Assembly (NCBI RefSeq): GCF_000023065.1
Contig: NC_012691.1
Span: forward strand, 2,862,594-2,926,593
Source: Tolumonas auensis DSM 9187
GTDB taxonomy: Bacteria; Pseudomonadota; Gammaproteobacteria; Enterobacterales; Aeromonadaceae
Direction of reading: 5' to 3'
Length of the DNA stretch: 64,000 nt
The notes under the pieces were generated by a model. The model did no database searches. It was given only the letters and a program-made list of their open reading frames with translations, and was not told the origin of the DNA. The position numbers and the translations under genes are program-made. This document shows, piece by piece, positions 15,752-25,679 of this stretch (position 1 is its first letter; every line of letters begins with the position of its first letter).

Positions 15752-16732
15752 TTATCCGGCAATAAACCGATAGCGGGTCTGATGATGGTAGATGGTTCCG
15801 GGCAAGAGCCATGGATCGCCTAATTCAGGACGATTAGGACTGTCCGGCAGAAGCTGGGTTTCCAGACAGACGCCTTCATAGTCATGGTACAGCTCGTTAT
15901 CACGGGATGGCGCGCCCGCCAGATAGTTGCCTGTATAAACCTGAATACCGGGCTGATTCGTCAATACTTCCATAGTCAGTTTTTCATCTGCAGACGTCAG
16001 CCGCGCAGCAACTTCATCTGAACCGGCAGTATCGAGCAGATAGCAGTGGTCAAACCCTTTAGCTGAGATCAGCTGCGGATGGCTCAGCCAACGATCTTTC
16101 AACAGATGGGAATGTCGTAAATCCAGCGCTGCTTCAACAGGCTGCGGAACAGATAACGGAATCCCCATACCATCGATTGGCAGATAGCGGCTGGCATTCA
16201 CCATCAGAGCATGATCCCGGACATCACTGCGTTTACCGTCCAGATTAAAATAACCATGGCAGGTCAGATTAACCGGGCTGGGTTTAGACACTGTGGCCTG
16301 AATATCAATCAGTAAGTCGGTACCTTCCAGGGCATAAGTCAGCGTAACATCGCACTCGCCGGGAAACCCCTGATCACCATCGGCTGAATGTAATAACAAG
16401 GTGACCTTGTCTTCCTGTTGGCTGACCACTGACCATTCTCTGCGATCAAACCCATCTTTACCGCCATGCAGACAGTTTGCTCCCTGGCTGGGAACCAGAT
16501 GATATGTCTCGCCCTGATAGTGCAGAACAGAGTCGGCAATGCGGTTAGCAAAACGCCCCACCATGGCATTCAGGTAAACCTGTTGTTTAGCGTAGTCTTC
16601 CGGCTTACAACCCAGTAATACTTCCCGCTGGCTTTCGCCAACGGGAACAGTCAATGACAATAATGCGGCTCCGGTTGTCATTAATTTAAGCTGTACGCCT
16701 GACTCATTGGCAAGCGTGATCAGTTGTGTCAT
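15752..16732 (-). CDS. galM: Aldose 1-epimerase (galactose mutarotase)
   Basis: GalM interconverts beta- and alpha-D-galactose so that GalK can use the sugar released from lactose or taken up by Mgl. The 326-residue product shows mutarotase-family phrases: AMVGRFANRI, GANCLHGGKDGFDRREW (catalytic His region), LTCHGYFNL and GFDHCYLLD, plus QVYTGNYLAG and CLETQLLPDSPN near the C-terminus. The start at 16732 has GGAG seven bases upstream; an upstream in-frame start at 16783 would lie inside galK. galK ends 13 bases upstream, making this the fourth gene of galETKM. Confidence 0.95.
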   Translation of the reverse strand: MTQLITLANESGVQLKLMTTGAALLSLTVPVGESQREVLLGCKPEDYAKQQVYLNAMVGRFANRIADSVLHYQGETYHLVPSQGANCLHGGKDGFDRREWSVVSQQEDKVTLLLHSADGDQGFPGECDVTLTYALEGTDLLIDIQATVSKPSPVNLTCHGYFNLDGKRSDVRDHALMVNASRYLPIDGMGIPLSVPQPVEAALDLRHSHLLKDRWLSHPQLISAKGFDHCYLLDTAGSDEVAARLTSADEKLTMEVLTNQPGIQVYTGNYLAGAPSRDNELYHDYEGVCLETQLLPDSPNRPELGDPWLLPGTIYHHQTRYRFIAG

Positions 16733-16745
16733 GGTTATCTCCGGA

Positions 16746-17900
16746 TTAGAAAATGCCAGCACCATCGCTTGCTTTGCAAACATAGCAAGTCGGTTTCAGA
16801 CCGGTTTTTGCCGGATACTCGGCTTCAACCGCAGCGATAACGTCATCAACCTGAGCCGGACGCAGCAGTGCAACCACGCAGCCACCGAAGCCGCCACCGG
16901 TCATGCGGGCACCGCCATCATTACCGATATGTTGCTGCAGGATCTCAACCAAGGTATCAATGGCCGGGACAGTAATAGCGAAATCATCACGCATTGAATT
17001 GTGAGACTCTGCCATCAAGACGCCCATTTTTTCCAGATCACCGGTTTCCAGTGCATCCGCAGCGGCCAGAGTCCGTTCGTTTTCAGTGATGACATGACGG
17101 GCACGCTGATAAACCACCGGTTCCAGTTTGCCTTGTTCTGCGGCTTGCTGCAGCTGTTCCAGCGTAACGTCACGCAGTGCTTTCACACCAAAATAACGGG
17201 CAGCCGATTCACATTGTGCGCGGCGGGTATTGTATTCGCTATCGACCAGACCACGTTTCACGTTGGAGTGAACAATCAGTACCGCCAGATCATCCGGCAT
17301 TTTTACCAGACGGGTTTGCAGTGAACGGCAGTCCAGCAACAAGGCGTGATCTTTTTCGCCACTAGCTGAAATCATCTGATCCATAATGCCGCAGTTACAG
17401 CCCACGAATTTGTTTTCTGCTTCCTGTCCATTCAGGGCAATCGCGGCCGGCGTCAGACCTAACTGATAGGCATCGTTAAATGCCTGTCCAATGGCGACTT
17501 CCAGAGAAGCAGAAGAACTTAGCCCTGCCCCTTGTGGCACATTGCCTGAAACCACCATGTTCAGCCCTTTGAGGCTGAGACCTTTTTCCAGCAGATATTT
17601 CACCACACCGCGGATATAGTTACTCCACAGCTGATCAGCATGTGCTTCTATCGGTTGTGACAGAGAGAACTCGTCACGCTGGTTCGCATAATCCGCTGCG
17701 ACCACCACCACTTTGTCATCGTCCCGGCGTTGCAGTGCGACTACGGTTTCATAATCGATTGCGCAGGGCAGCACAAAACCATCGTTATAATCGGTATGTT
17801 CCCCAATCAGGTTAACCCGCCCCGGAGCCCGGACATACAGATCCGGTTCGCAACCAAAACTGTTCTGAAATACGGCGTGCACTTTTTCTTTTAATGACAT
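16746..17900 (-). CDS. galK: Galactokinase
   Basis: GalK phosphorylates alpha-D-galactose to galactose-1-phosphate, the first step of the Leloir pathway. It is a GHMP kinase: the galactose-binding signature [15 protein letters not shown] is at 27-41, the ATP-binding [11 protein letters not shown] motif lies near residue 130, and the C-terminal GGGFGGC motif is present. The start at 17900 gives 384 residues (E. coli 382) and has GAGGAAACC just upstream. A longer frame reaching 17948 would overlap galT and is unlikely. It sits 10 bases after galT. Confidence 0.96.
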
Positions 17901-17910
17901 AGTGGTTTCC

Positions 17911-18948
17911 TCAAGCTTGTTCTTTGTAATGAATATCGCTGACTGCACGTAAACGTTCGGCCGCTTGTTCCGGGGTTAAATCACGCTGTGCTTCAGCCAG
18001 CATTTCATAACCAACCATAAATTTGCGCACTGTGGCGGAACGTAGCAACGGCGGATAAAAATGCGCATGCAGCTGCCAGTGTTCCACATCGCCTTCCTGA
18101 TACGGCGCACCATGCCAGCCCATGGAGTAAGGGAAGGAACACTCAAACAGGTTGTCATAGCGGCTGGTGAGCTTTTTCAATGCCAGTGCCAGATCCTGTT
18201 TCTGCGCATCGTTCAATTCGGTTAAACGCCGGACATGCGTTTTCGGTAATAACAGTGTTTCGAACGGCCAGGCAGCCCAGTAAGGAACAACGGCAATCCA
18301 GTGCTCAGTTTCAACGACGGTCCGCTCACCGGATTGCTGCTCTTTCTGCGCGTATTGCAGCAGCATCGGCGCACCTTGTTCAGCCAGCCACTGTTTCTGC
18401 GTCAGCTCTTCACGTGCCAGCTCGTTTGGCAGGAAATTATTTGCCCAGATCTGACCGTGCGGATGCGGATTTGAGCACCCCATTGCCGCACCTTTGTTCT
18501 CAAATACCTGTACCCAGAGATACTCTTTTGCCAGATCGGTCACCTGCTCACACCAGGTATCAATGACCTGCCGGATAGCCGGAACAGGTAATTCAGGCAG
18601 CGTTTTGCTGTGATCCGGAGAAAAACAGATCACCCGGCTGGTGCCACGCGCTGACTCGCACTGGAACAATGGATCAGCAGAATGTGGTGAGTCCGGTGTA
18701 TCCGCCATTAAGGCGGCAAAATCATTCGTAAAAACAAAAGTACCTTTGTAATCGGGATTTATTTCACCGTTGACACGGGTGTTCCCGGCACACAGGAAGC
18801 AATCCGGATCATGCGCAGGACGATCATCCGGCGCGGTTTTTTCTACCTGCCCCTGCCACGGACGTTTCGCCCGGTGCGGAGAAACCAATACCCACTGACC
18901 GGTCAGCGGATTGAAACGACGATGAGGATGGTCTATCGGATTGAACAT
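17911..18948 (-). CDS. galT: Galactose-1-phosphate uridylyltransferase
   Basis: GalT exchanges UMP between UDP-glucose and galactose-1-phosphate. The active-site motif is HPH (H162, H164) within SNPHPHGQ, with H164 as the uridylylated nucleophile by homology. C50 and C53 (DCFLCAG) match the zinc ligands of the E. coli enzyme. The length of 345 residues is typical. The gene begins three bases after the galE stop. Confidence 0.96.
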
Positions 18949-18951
18949 CGT

Positions 18952-19965
18952 TTATTCCTCGTATCCATTAGGATTAGCTTGCTGCCAGCGCCAGCTGTCA
19001 CGGGTCATATCATCAAGAGTTCGGGTCGCTTTCCAGCCCAGCTCACGCTGTGCTTTAGCCGGATCAGCCCAGCATTCCGCAACATCACCCGGACGACGCT
19101 CAACCAGTTTGTAGTTAATTTTCAACCCACTGGCCCGTGCAAATGCATGCACCATTTCCAGCACAGAGACACCCTGCCCTGTGCCCAGGTTATAGATATG
19201 CAGGCCGGATTGTTCACCACAAACCTGCCATGCTTTGACGTGACCTTCAGCCAGATCCATGACATGGATGTAATCACGGACGCAGGTACCGTCTTTGGTT
19301 GGGTAATCATTACCGAAAATGTTCAGACAATCGCGGCGACCAATCGCCACCTGAGTGATATAAGGCATCAGGTTATTCGGAATACCTTGCGGGTCCTCGC
19401 CCATCCGTCCGGATTCGTGCGCACCGATCGGATTAAAATAACGCAGTAATGTCATGCTCCAGCGCGGATCGGCCTTCTGCATGTCCTCAAGGATCTGTTC
19501 AATCATGAGTTTGGTTCTGCCATAAGGGCTCATGGTTGAACGGGGGAAATCTTCCTGGATAGGGACTGCCTGCGGATCGCCATACACGGTGGCAGAGGAG
19601 CTGAAAATAAAGCGGTAACAACCGGCCCGGCGCATCGCACCCAGCAAACTCAAAGTGCCAGCGATATTATTTTCAAAGTATTCAAACGGTTTTTGTGTTG
19701 ATTCACCAACTGCCTTCAGCGCAGCAAAATGGATCACACCGGCAATCTGTTGTTCCTGAAAAATACGATCCAATAATGCGGGATCCCGGATGTCGCCCTG
19801 ATAAAAAACCGGTGCTTTACCAGCGACTTCTTCTATTCTTTTCAATACGGATAACTTGCTGTTACACAGGTTATCAAGAATGACCGGCTCTAACCCTGCC
19901 GCCATTAAAGCCAGACAGGTATGACTGCCGATATAGCCTGTCCCGCCGGTAACCAGAATTTTCAT
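18952..19965 (-). CDS. galE: UDP-glucose 4-epimerase
   Basis: GalE interconverts UDP-galactose and UDP-glucose with tightly bound NAD, closing the Leloir cycle and supplying UDP-galactose for surface sugars. This short-chain dehydrogenase has GGTGYIGSH (7-15) for NAD, and catalytic S124, Y148 and K152 (SPYGRTK). The length of 337 residues equals the family norm. It is the first gene of galETKM; GAGAGGAGATAAC before the ATG is a very strong ribosome-binding site. The operator at 20063-20080 lies upstream. Confidence 0.97.
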   Translation of the reverse strand: MKILVTGGTGYIGSHTCLALMAAGLEPVILDNLCNSKLSVLKRIEEVAGKAPVFYQGDIRDPALLDRIFQEQQIAGVIHFAALKAVGESTQKPFEYFENNIAGTLSLLGAMRRAGCYRFIFSSSATVYGDPQAVPIQEDFPRSTMSPYGRTKLMIEQILEDMQKADPRWSMTLLRYFNPIGAHESGRMGEDPQGIPNNLMPYITQVAIGRRDCLNIFGNDYPTKDGTCVRDYIHVMDLAEGHVKAWQVCGEQSGLHIYNLGTGQGVSVLEMVHAFARASGLKINYKLVERRPGDVAECWADPAKAQRELGWKATRTLDDMTRDSWRWQQANPNGYEE

Positions 19966-20045
19966 GTTATCTCCTCTCTGAAAATGACAACACGCGGTTG
20001 GTATATATGTTGTCCGTTAGTCTAGAAGAGAGTATTCCGCCAGAC

Positions 20046-20061
20046 TGTGATCTGACAAACA
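20046..20061. promoter_or_regulatory. Possible CRP site in the galE-galR intergenic region
   Basis: TGTGATCTGACAAACA keeps one perfect TGTGA half, while the other half matches TCACA at three of five positions. It lies beside the gal operator, where catabolite control would be expected. The match is weak. Confidence 0.3.
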
Positions 20062-20062
20062 A

Positions 20063-20080
20063 AATGTAAACGTTTACATT
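20063..20080. promoter_or_regulatory. GalR/GalS operator shared by galE and the repressor gene
   Basis: AATGTAAACGTTTACATT is a perfect 18-bp palindrome and matches the GalR/GalS consensus GTGTAAnCGnTTACAC at the central positions. It lies between the divergent galETKM operon and the LacI-family gene, so it probably controls both. Confidence 0.85.
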
Positions 20081-20199
20081 TATTCCTGATTTATATCCTA
20101 TGATTAGTGAGGATTTGTACTGGTGATGGCATCACCATCCCTGATATATTGCGTACAGTCAGTATGAAAACTACGCGCACAAGATGAGAAATACGCATT

Positions 20200-21213
20200 A
20201 TGGCAACGATTAAAGACGTCGCTAAACTAGCTGGAGTTTCAATTGCGACCGTTTCAAGGGTGATAAACCATTCCCCTAAAACCGGCGAAGCAGCAAGAGA
20301 AGCAGTCAAACGGGCCATGGAAGAGTTGAACTACAGCCCGGATCCGAATGCCAGAGCATTAGTCAGCCGGGTAAACGATACCATTGGTTGCATGGTTTTT
20401 GACGTGGCAGACCCTTTTTTCGGCGCGATGGTGAAAGCTATCGAAACTGAATGCCGGGCTCACCACAAACATTTACTGATCGGCAACGGTTCACATGATG
20501 CAGCGCAGGAACGTGAAACCATTGAGCTTTTAATCAGTAAACGTTGCGAAGCGCTGATAATTCACAGTAAAGCACTCAGTAATGATGAGCTGACCGCTTA
20601 TGCGCAAAAGTCTCCGGGGATGGTATTTATCAACCGGTTACTGCCTGAGATGCCTTCCCGCTGCATCTGGCTGGATAACCATTATGGCAGCCACACCATT
20701 ACCCAGCATCTGATCGAATTAGGTCATAAACATATCGCCTGTGTCGCATCGAAATATGATATTGAGGATGCGCATGAGCGGATCCGTGGTTATCAGGATG
20801 CCATGCGAGAATCCGGACTGGATCCCGATGAAATGGCGGTGGAACGGGCAGAACCAAATGAAGAAGGTGGCGAGCAGGCGATTCAGGATTTGCTTGGCCG
20901 CGGAATACCCTTCACTGCCGTCGTGGCTTATAACGATGCAATGGCAACCGGGATCATTTCCGTTTTGATCGATAATGGATTCAGGGTTCCCGAAGATGTA
21001 TCCGTGGTGGGTTTTGATGATGTTATCTTTGCCCGCTTCTCTCGGCCGAAATTAACCACCATGCGTTATCCCATTTCGATGATGGCAGCCAGAGCAACCC
21101 AGATGGCGATGCAGCTTGCAACCGGAGAAGCACCGGAAAATAACGCCCAGATGTTTCGCCCTGTTCTGGTCAGACGTCAGTCCTCGGCTATTGCCCCCCA
21201 GGAACTCCGCTAA
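20200..21213 (+). CDS. galR: Galactose operon repressor, GalR/GalS family (LacI type)
   Basis: This LacI-family repressor binds the gal operators and is released by galactose. The 337-residue protein starts with the helix-turn-helix TIKDVAKLAGVSIATVSRV (about 3-21) and a hinge helix (NARALVSRV). A periplasmic-binding-protein-like effector domain fills the rest. Phrases such as HLLIGNGSHDA, LIIHSKALS, GMVFINR and TAVVAYNDAMA match E. coli GalS and GalR, with GalS seeming slightly closer. Which of the two names is right cannot be decided here. Divergent placement next to galE over a matching operator supports the role. Confidence 0.9.
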   Translation: MATIKDVAKLAGVSIATVSRVINHSPKTGEAAREAVKRAMEELNYSPDPNARALVSRVNDTIGCMVFDVADPFFGAMVKAIETECRAHHKHLLIGNGSHDAAQERETIELLISKRCEALIIHSKALSNDELTAYAQKSPGMVFINRLLPEMPSRCIWLDNHYGSHTITQHLIELGHKHIACVASKYDIEDAHERIRGYQDAMRESGLDPDEMAVERAEPNEEGGEQAIQDLLGRGIPFTAVVAYNDAMATGIISVLIDNGFRVPEDVSVVGFDDVIFARFSRPKLTTMRYPISMMAARATQMAMQLATGEAPENNAQMFRPVLVRRQSSAIAPQELR

Positions 21214-21226
21214 TCCCCCTCTTAAC

Positions 21227-21252
21227 AGCAGGCTGTAAATATGCAGTCTGCT
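21227..21252 (+). other. Hairpin downstream of galR
   Basis: AGCAGGCTG pairs with CAGTCTGCT (one G-U wobble) around an eight-base loop, 13 bases past the galR stop. It is followed by A residues, not T residues, so it is not a standard intrinsic terminator on this strand. It could protect the mRNA 3' end. Confidence 0.4.
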
Positions 21253-21270
21253 AAAAAACCTCGCATATCT

Positions 21271-21335
21271 GTTCTGTTCTGTTCTGTTCTGTTCTGTTCT
21301 GTTCTGTTCTGTTCTGTTCTGTTCTGTTCTGTTCT
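21271..21335. repeat. Pentanucleotide microsatellite (GTTCT)13
   Basis: Thirteen perfect tandem copies of GTTCT cover 65 bases in the gap between galR and the mgl terminator. No interruptions are seen, which suggests recent or ongoing slippage. The array is outside recognised genes. The minus-strand frame running through it (Asn-Arg-Thr-Glu-Gln repeats, into galR) is not a credible gene. Confidence 0.98.
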
Positions 21336-21339
21336 GCAA

Positions 21340-21374
21340 AAAATAATTCGGACTACCTGAAAACAGGTAGTCCG
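21340..21374 (-). terminator. Terminator of the mglBAC operon
   Basis: CGGACTACCTG / CAGGTAGTCCG forms an 11-bp perfect stem with a four-base loop. On the minus strand it is followed by AATTATTTTTTG. It lies 26 bases past the mglC stop and directly beside the microsatellite. Confidence 0.85.
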
Positions 21375-21399
21375 ATTCATATTTTGGGGGTGAAACAGA

Positions 21400-22401
21400 T
21401 TATTTTTTCTTGGCGTATTTCAGTGAGTCAAGTGCAACCGCCATGATGATGATCGCGCCCTTGATAATGAACTGCCAGTATGGGCTGACACCGATATAAG
21501 TCATACCATAGTTGATAACGGTGAAGATGATAACGCCGGTAATGACACCCAGTACCGTACCCACACCACCACTGAAAGAAACACCACCAACTACGCACGC
21601 AGCAATCGCGTCAAGTTCATACATGAAACCCAAGTTGTTAGTCGCACTACCGATACGGCCTGCTTCCAGCATACCGCCGAAGGCATAGAAGATACCGGAG
21701 AGCATATAAATCAGGATCAGGTTGACTGTTACGTTAACGCCGGACACTTTCGCAGCTTCAGGGTTACCACCGATTGCGAAGATGTTTTTACCAAATTTGG
21801 TTTTATTCCATAATACCCAGACGAGTGCTGTTGCTATCGCTGCGTAAATCACCAGATAAGATAATTTGAAGGTACCTAATTTGAAATAACCCTGAGTAAA
21901 GCTGGAGAAACGTGGATCAAAACCAGCAATTGGTGATGCACCAGCCAGATCGTAATACAGTGAGTTAATACCGTATACAATGATCATGGTACCCAAAGTG
22001 GTAATAAACGGCGTTACGTTTAATTTCGCAATGATAATACCGTTAATCAGACCAATTAATGCACCCACTGCGCAAACAATCAGAATAACAACAGGAATTG
22101 GCATTTCGCCAATGGCTGGAAATACTTTGTTCACGTTAGTCATTGATTGCAGCAATGTGGCAGCGATAACCGCCGCTAAACCAACCTGACGACCCGCTGA
22201 CAAGTCAGTTCCCTGTGTAACAATCAGACCCGCCACACCTAACGCAATAATAACGCGCACAGCTGATTGAGTGAGGATATTACTAAAGTTATTCAGGCTT
22301 AAAAATGTTGGTTCTTTTATGATGATGATCATCAGCAAAATAAAAAGAACTACATAAATACCACCATTTTTCAGGTAGTTTAAAGTTTTTGATACATTCA
22401 T
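21400..22401 (-). CDS. mglC: Galactose/methyl-galactoside ABC transporter permease MglC
   Basis: MglC is the membrane-spanning subunit of the high-affinity galactose importer. The 333-residue protein is highly hydrophobic with about eight to ten membrane segments and carries the family phrase LIVTQGTDLSAGRQVGLAA and a C-terminal region ending in LDSLKYAKKK. It closely resembles E. coli MglC (336 residues). The ATG at 22401 has GGGGAT upstream; a longer frame to 22497 would overlap mglA. It is the last gene of mglBAC. Confidence 0.95.
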   Translation of the reverse strand: MNVSKTLNYLKNGGIYVVLFILLMIIIIKEPTFLSLNNFSNILTQSAVRVIIALGVAGLIVTQGTDLSAGRQVGLAAVIAATLLQSMTNVNKVFPAIGEMPIPVVILIVCAVGALIGLINGIIIAKLNVTPFITTLGTMIIVYGINSLYYDLAGASPIAGFDPRFSSFTQGYFKLGTFKLSYLVIYAAIATALVWVLWNKTKFGKNIFAIGGNPEAAKVSGVNVTVNLILIYMLSGIFYAFGGMLEAGRIGSATNNLGFMYELDAIAACVVGGVSFSGGVGTVLGVITGVIIFTVINYGMTYIGVSPYWQFIIKGAIIIMAVALDSLKYAKKK

Positions 22402-22417
22402 GATGTATATCCCCGGA

Positions 22418-23938
22418 TTACAAATACAAAGCTGCCAAACGCATAATTTCTTGCTGGTCGGTTTTTTCTGTTTCAACGATACCAGCCACGCGACCATTAC
22501 TCATAACAAGAATACGGTCGGTGATACCTAATAACTCCGGCATTTCTGATGAGATCATGATAATGCCTTTATCTTTTTTAGCTAATTCAAGCATCAATTG
22601 ATAAATTTCAAATTTTGCCCCAACGTCAATACCGCGGGTTGGTTCATCCAGCATTAATATTTCCGGCTGAGTTAATAACCAACGACCGATAATAACCTTT
22701 TGCTGGTTACCACCTGACAGCGAGCCTATTGCTGTTTTCTGACTTGGTGTTTTAACACGCATGGAGTCGATAACCCATTGGGTATCACTCTTCATACGTC
22801 TGTTATCCAGCAAGCCGGATTTACCTTTGTAACTATCCATATTGGCAATCAGCGAGTTGAATTCAATATCCAACTGACTGTAAATACCAGTGGAACGACG
22901 CTCTTCCGTCACCAGCGCAAAACCATTGCGGATGGCATCGTGGGCATCTGTATTCTTAACTTCTTTGCCATGTAGCTTAATCGTGCCTGACGCTTTTTCA
23001 CGAATACCGAAAATGGTTTCGACAATTTCAGTTCGTTTGGCACCAACCAGACCGGCAATCCCGAGGATCTCGCCTTTACGCAACTGGAAAGAGACATCTT
23101 TAATCGATGGCTGATTCAATGCAGTCAGGCCACTGACTTCCAGAATAACTTCTTTTGGTCGGTTAATTTTAGGCGGAAAACGCTGCGTTAACGCACGACC
23201 AACCATCATGCCGATGATTTTATCCATATCAAGACCTTCGAGTGACTGGGTAGCGACCCATTGACCATCACGAAGGATTGTAATTTCATCACACAGCTGG
23301 AATATTTCTTCCATTTTGTGCGAGATATAAACAATACCGCAACCACGATCTTTTAATTTACGGATAATAGTAAACAGATGATTGACTTCTTTCTCTGTCA
23401 GAGATGAAGTTGGCTCATCCATAATTACAATTTTGGCGTTATATGAGAAAGCTTTAGCGATCTCAATCATTTGCATTTGAGATACAGAAAGCTCTGCTAC
23501 TTTTTGTTTCGGGTCGATATCAATACCCAGTTCTTCAAATATATCTTTTGTATCTTTATACATTTTACTGTGATCAATAAACATGCCTTTTGTTGGGTAT
23601 CTTCCCAACCACATGTTATCCATCACAGAACGTTGTCTTACCTGGTTTAATTCCTGGTGCACCATAGAAACACCGTTATCCAATGCTTCTTTGGCTGAAT
23701 GGAAATTAATTTCTTTGCCCTGAAAAATAATAGTGCCAGCATCTTTTTCATAGATACCGAATAAACATTTCAATAATGTTGATTTACCCGCACCATTCTC
23801 ACCCATTAATGCATGAACTGAATGAGGACGAATTTTCAGATTTACATTATCCAAAGCTTTTACACCCGGAAACTCTTTACAAATACCCGCCATTTCCAGC
23901 AGATATTCCTGAGATGAATTCACTGTGATATCAGCCAT
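22418..23938 (-). CDS. mglA: Galactose/methyl-galactoside ABC transporter ATP-binding protein MglA
   Basis: MglA couples ATP hydrolysis to galactose import. It is a double-cassette ATPase of 506 residues, as usual for sugar importers of the RbsA/MglA class. The first cassette has Walker A GENGAGKS (47-54), signature LSVSQMQM and Walker [12 protein letters not shown]. The second has a degenerate Walker A (GLVGAKRTE), signature LSGGNQQK and [10 protein letters not shown]-like [11 protein letters not shown]. Only one cassette is therefore expected to hydrolyse ATP efficiently, as is known for the family. It follows mglB after a strong hairpin and precedes mglC by 16 bases. Confidence 0.96.
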   Translation of the reverse strand: MADITVNSSQEYLLEMAGICKEFPGVKALDNVNLKIRPHSVHALMGENGAGKSTLLKCLFGIYEKDAGTIIFQGKEINFHSAKEALDNGVSMVHQELNQVRQRSVMDNMWLGRYPTKGMFIDHSKMYKDTKDIFEELGIDIDPKQKVAELSVSQMQMIEIAKAFSYNAKIVIMDEPTSSLTEKEVNHLFTIIRKLKDRGCGIVYISHKMEEIFQLCDEITILRDGQWVATQSLEGLDMDKIIGMMVGRALTQRFPPKINRPKEVILEVSGLTALNQPSIKDVSFQLRKGEILGIAGLVGAKRTEIVETIFGIREKASGTIKLHGKEVKNTDAHDAIRNGFALVTEERRSTGIYSQLDIEFNSLIANMDSYKGKSGLLDNRRMKSDTQWVIDSMRVKTPSQKTAIGSLSGGNQQKVIIGRWLLTQPEILMLDEPTRGIDVGAKFEIYQLMLELAKKDKGIIMISSEMPELLGITDRILVMSNGRVAGIVETEKTDQQEIMRLAALYL

Positions 23939-23960
23939 AATATTGCCACAACCATAAAGA

Positions 23961-23988
23961 AATAAGAGGAGGAAAACCTCCTCTTATT
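23961..23988 (-). terminator. Intercistronic hairpin between mglB and mglA
   Basis: AATAAGAGGAGG / CCTCCTCTTATT is a perfect 12-bp stem with a four-base loop, inside the mgl operon. On the minus strand it is followed by TCTTTATGG, a weak T-tract. It may act as a partial terminator or as a 3'-end stabiliser for mglB mRNA, giving more binding protein than transporter. Confidence 0.7.
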
Positions 23989-24013
23989 AGGTCTATCTTG
24001 AAGGAGTTATTTC

Positions 24014-25003
24014 TTACTTGAACTGACTCAGGTTTTCTTTGTCTACGCCTACGTATGGTACACGTACCACTTTGTCGACGATATTCCATTGAGTACCTTC
24101 AGCAGCTGCTTTTCCTTCTGCCAGATTTTTAGCCAGATCGAAAGTCGCTTTGGCCTGGTTGTTCGCATCGTTCAGTACGGTACCAGCCATAGTGCCCGCT
24201 TCAACCATTGCCAGTGCTTCTGGCAGAGCGTCAACACCGAATACCGGCGTTTTGGTATTGCCGTGTGCTTTCAGCGCTTCTACTGCACCCATTGCCATCG
24301 CATCGTTGTTCGCGATAACGACTTCGATTTTTTCACCGTTAGGACCAGATAACCAGGCGTCAGCTTTGTCTTTCGCCATTGCGGTATCCCACATCGCGGT
24401 ATCCACGTTCAGACCGTTGGTTTTGATCTTATGGGTTTCATCCAGCGTTTTGGTCACGTAAATAGTACGGGCTTCAGCATCCGGATGGCCTGGTTCACCT
24501 TTCAGCAATACGTAGTCAATTACGCCATCTTTGTTCAGATCCCACTCAGGATGAGCTTTCCATTGCTTCGCAATGATGTCGCCCTGAATGATGCCGGATT
24601 CTTTAGAGTCAGTGCCTACATAATAGGCTTTGTCATAACTGGCCAGTGCTTCTTTGGATGGTTCTTTGTTGTAGAACACAACCGGAATGCCGTTTTCTTT
24701 GGCTTTTTCGATTACAACTGGTGCTGCAGCAGGGTCAACCAGGTTAATCGCCAGCGCTTTTACGCCTTTGGAAATCAATACGTCGATCTGGTCATTCTGT
24801 TTGGACTGATCATTCTGGGAATCATTCATCAACAGTTTGATGTCAGGATACTGATCACCTTCTTTCTCAATCGCTTTACGAACAGCAGACATGAAGTTGT
24901 CATCGTATTTATAAATAGTAAAACCCAGCAGTGTTTCAGCCTGTGCGGCGGCACCAATGGTCAGACCAGCTAAAATTACAGCCAATTTAGAGAACTTTTT
25001 CAT
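24014..25003 (-). CDS. mglB: Periplasmic galactose/glucose-binding protein MglB
   Basis: MglB captures D-galactose or D-glucose in the periplasm, delivers it to MglAC and also serves Trg chemotaxis in enterics. A Sec signal peptide of about 22 residues ends in AQA. The mature protein shows the calcium loop [10 protein letters not shown] and phrases [20 protein letters not shown] and [10 protein letters not shown] found in E. coli MglB. The start at 25003 gives 329 residues (E. coli 332) and has GGAG about nine bases upstream. First gene of mglBAC, downstream of two GalR-type operators. Confidence 0.97.
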   Translation of the reverse strand: MKKFSKLAVILAGLTIGAAAQAETLLGFTIYKYDDNFMSAVRKAIEKEGDQYPDIKLLMNDSQNDQSKQNDQIDVLISKGVKALAINLVDPAAAPVVIEKAKENGIPVVFYNKEPSKEALASYDKAYYVGTDSKESGIIQGDIIAKQWKAHPEWDLNKDGVIDYVLLKGEPGHPDAEARTIYVTKTLDETHKIKTNGLNVDTAMWDTAMAKDKADAWLSGPNGEKIEVVIANNDAMAMGAVEALKAHGNTKTPVFGVDALPEALAMVEAGTMAGTVLNDANNQAKATFDLAKNLAEGKAAAEGTQWNIVDKVVRVPYVGVDKENLSQFK

Positions 25004-25118
25004 TCGGTTTTTCTCCAGTTTTTCTTTTTGCTGCAAAGCACTTTTATGGGATTCCCAACGACTATTTTGTCATTGAGCGTGTTCGTAAATAACAGTACTC
25101 AGTTTCTTGTTATTCTTT

Positions 25119-25134
25119 TGTGATCTCCTCAACA
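25119..25134. promoter_or_regulatory. Possible CRP site upstream of mglB
   Basis: TGTGATCTCCTCAACA keeps the TGTGA half and a partial second half. It lies directly next to the first GalR-type operator, as expected for a catabolite-controlled sugar operon. The match is moderate at best. Confidence 0.35.
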
Positions 25135-25136
25135 AT

Positions 25137-25152
25137 ATGAAATCGTTTACAC
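25137..25152. promoter_or_regulatory. GalR/GalS-type operator 1 upstream of mglB
   Basis: On the minus strand GTGTAAACGATTTCAT matches GTGTAAnCGnTTACAC at all but two fixed positions. It is about 134 bases upstream of the mglB start, so the nearby galR product probably controls this operon. Confidence 0.65.
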
Positions 25153-25243
25153 AAAAATTCTTAATTTTCGGGAATCAGGTAACAGTTTTGGCTGTATACG
25201 GCTTAATCAGTGGCTACTACTGGCAGTAACCATCTAAAAAACA

Positions 25244-25259
25244 ATGGTATCGCTTACAC
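25244..25259. promoter_or_regulatory. GalR/GalS-type operator 2 upstream of mglB
   Basis: On the minus strand GTGTAAGCGATACCAT keeps the GTGTAAnCG half and has three changes in the other half. It is 107 bases from operator 1, centre to centre, about ten helical turns, which would suit looping. Confidence 0.45.
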
Positions 25260-25679
25260 TGATGTTAAATTACAACCCTGTTTGTTAGATTTTGGTGAAT
25301 TTATAAGCTCTGGAAGCCCGGTTACATTCAGTTACATTGTATAATAATTAGCAATGTATTCTCATTCAAATCCATCAACACGTTCTGTAATTTGGTAAGG
25401 CCTTGTTTTTACTTGATGTAAACGTAACCAAAGTTTGAACAAAGCGCCGGATATCAAAAATGACACGCAGTTAATTGTTATAAATTTGTTGTTCTGACTC
25501 ACACAAACAACCATTTGAAATACACCTTGTATAAACTACTGAGTATCATCCCTCAGAATTAAGTGCCTGCTGAATAAGGCTTAATTGTTCTTCCTCACGA
25601 TTTTGACATTCTCTCTGGCGACGCTTCATGCGATTAACTAGTCTGAAATAGAACTCGTGTGAATAACATCACCTGCCTC

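Noticed and set aside
18811-19449. 212-codon frame antisense to galT and galE
   Set aside because: It spans two certain genes on the other strand and shows no domain.
21271-21335. Possible CRISPR array
   Set aside because: The unit is five bases with no spacers; it is a simple microsatellite.
21052-21339. Minus-strand frame with Asn-Arg-Thr-Glu-Gln repeats
   Set aside because: It is the microsatellite read as protein and then antisense galR; no start signals and no domain.
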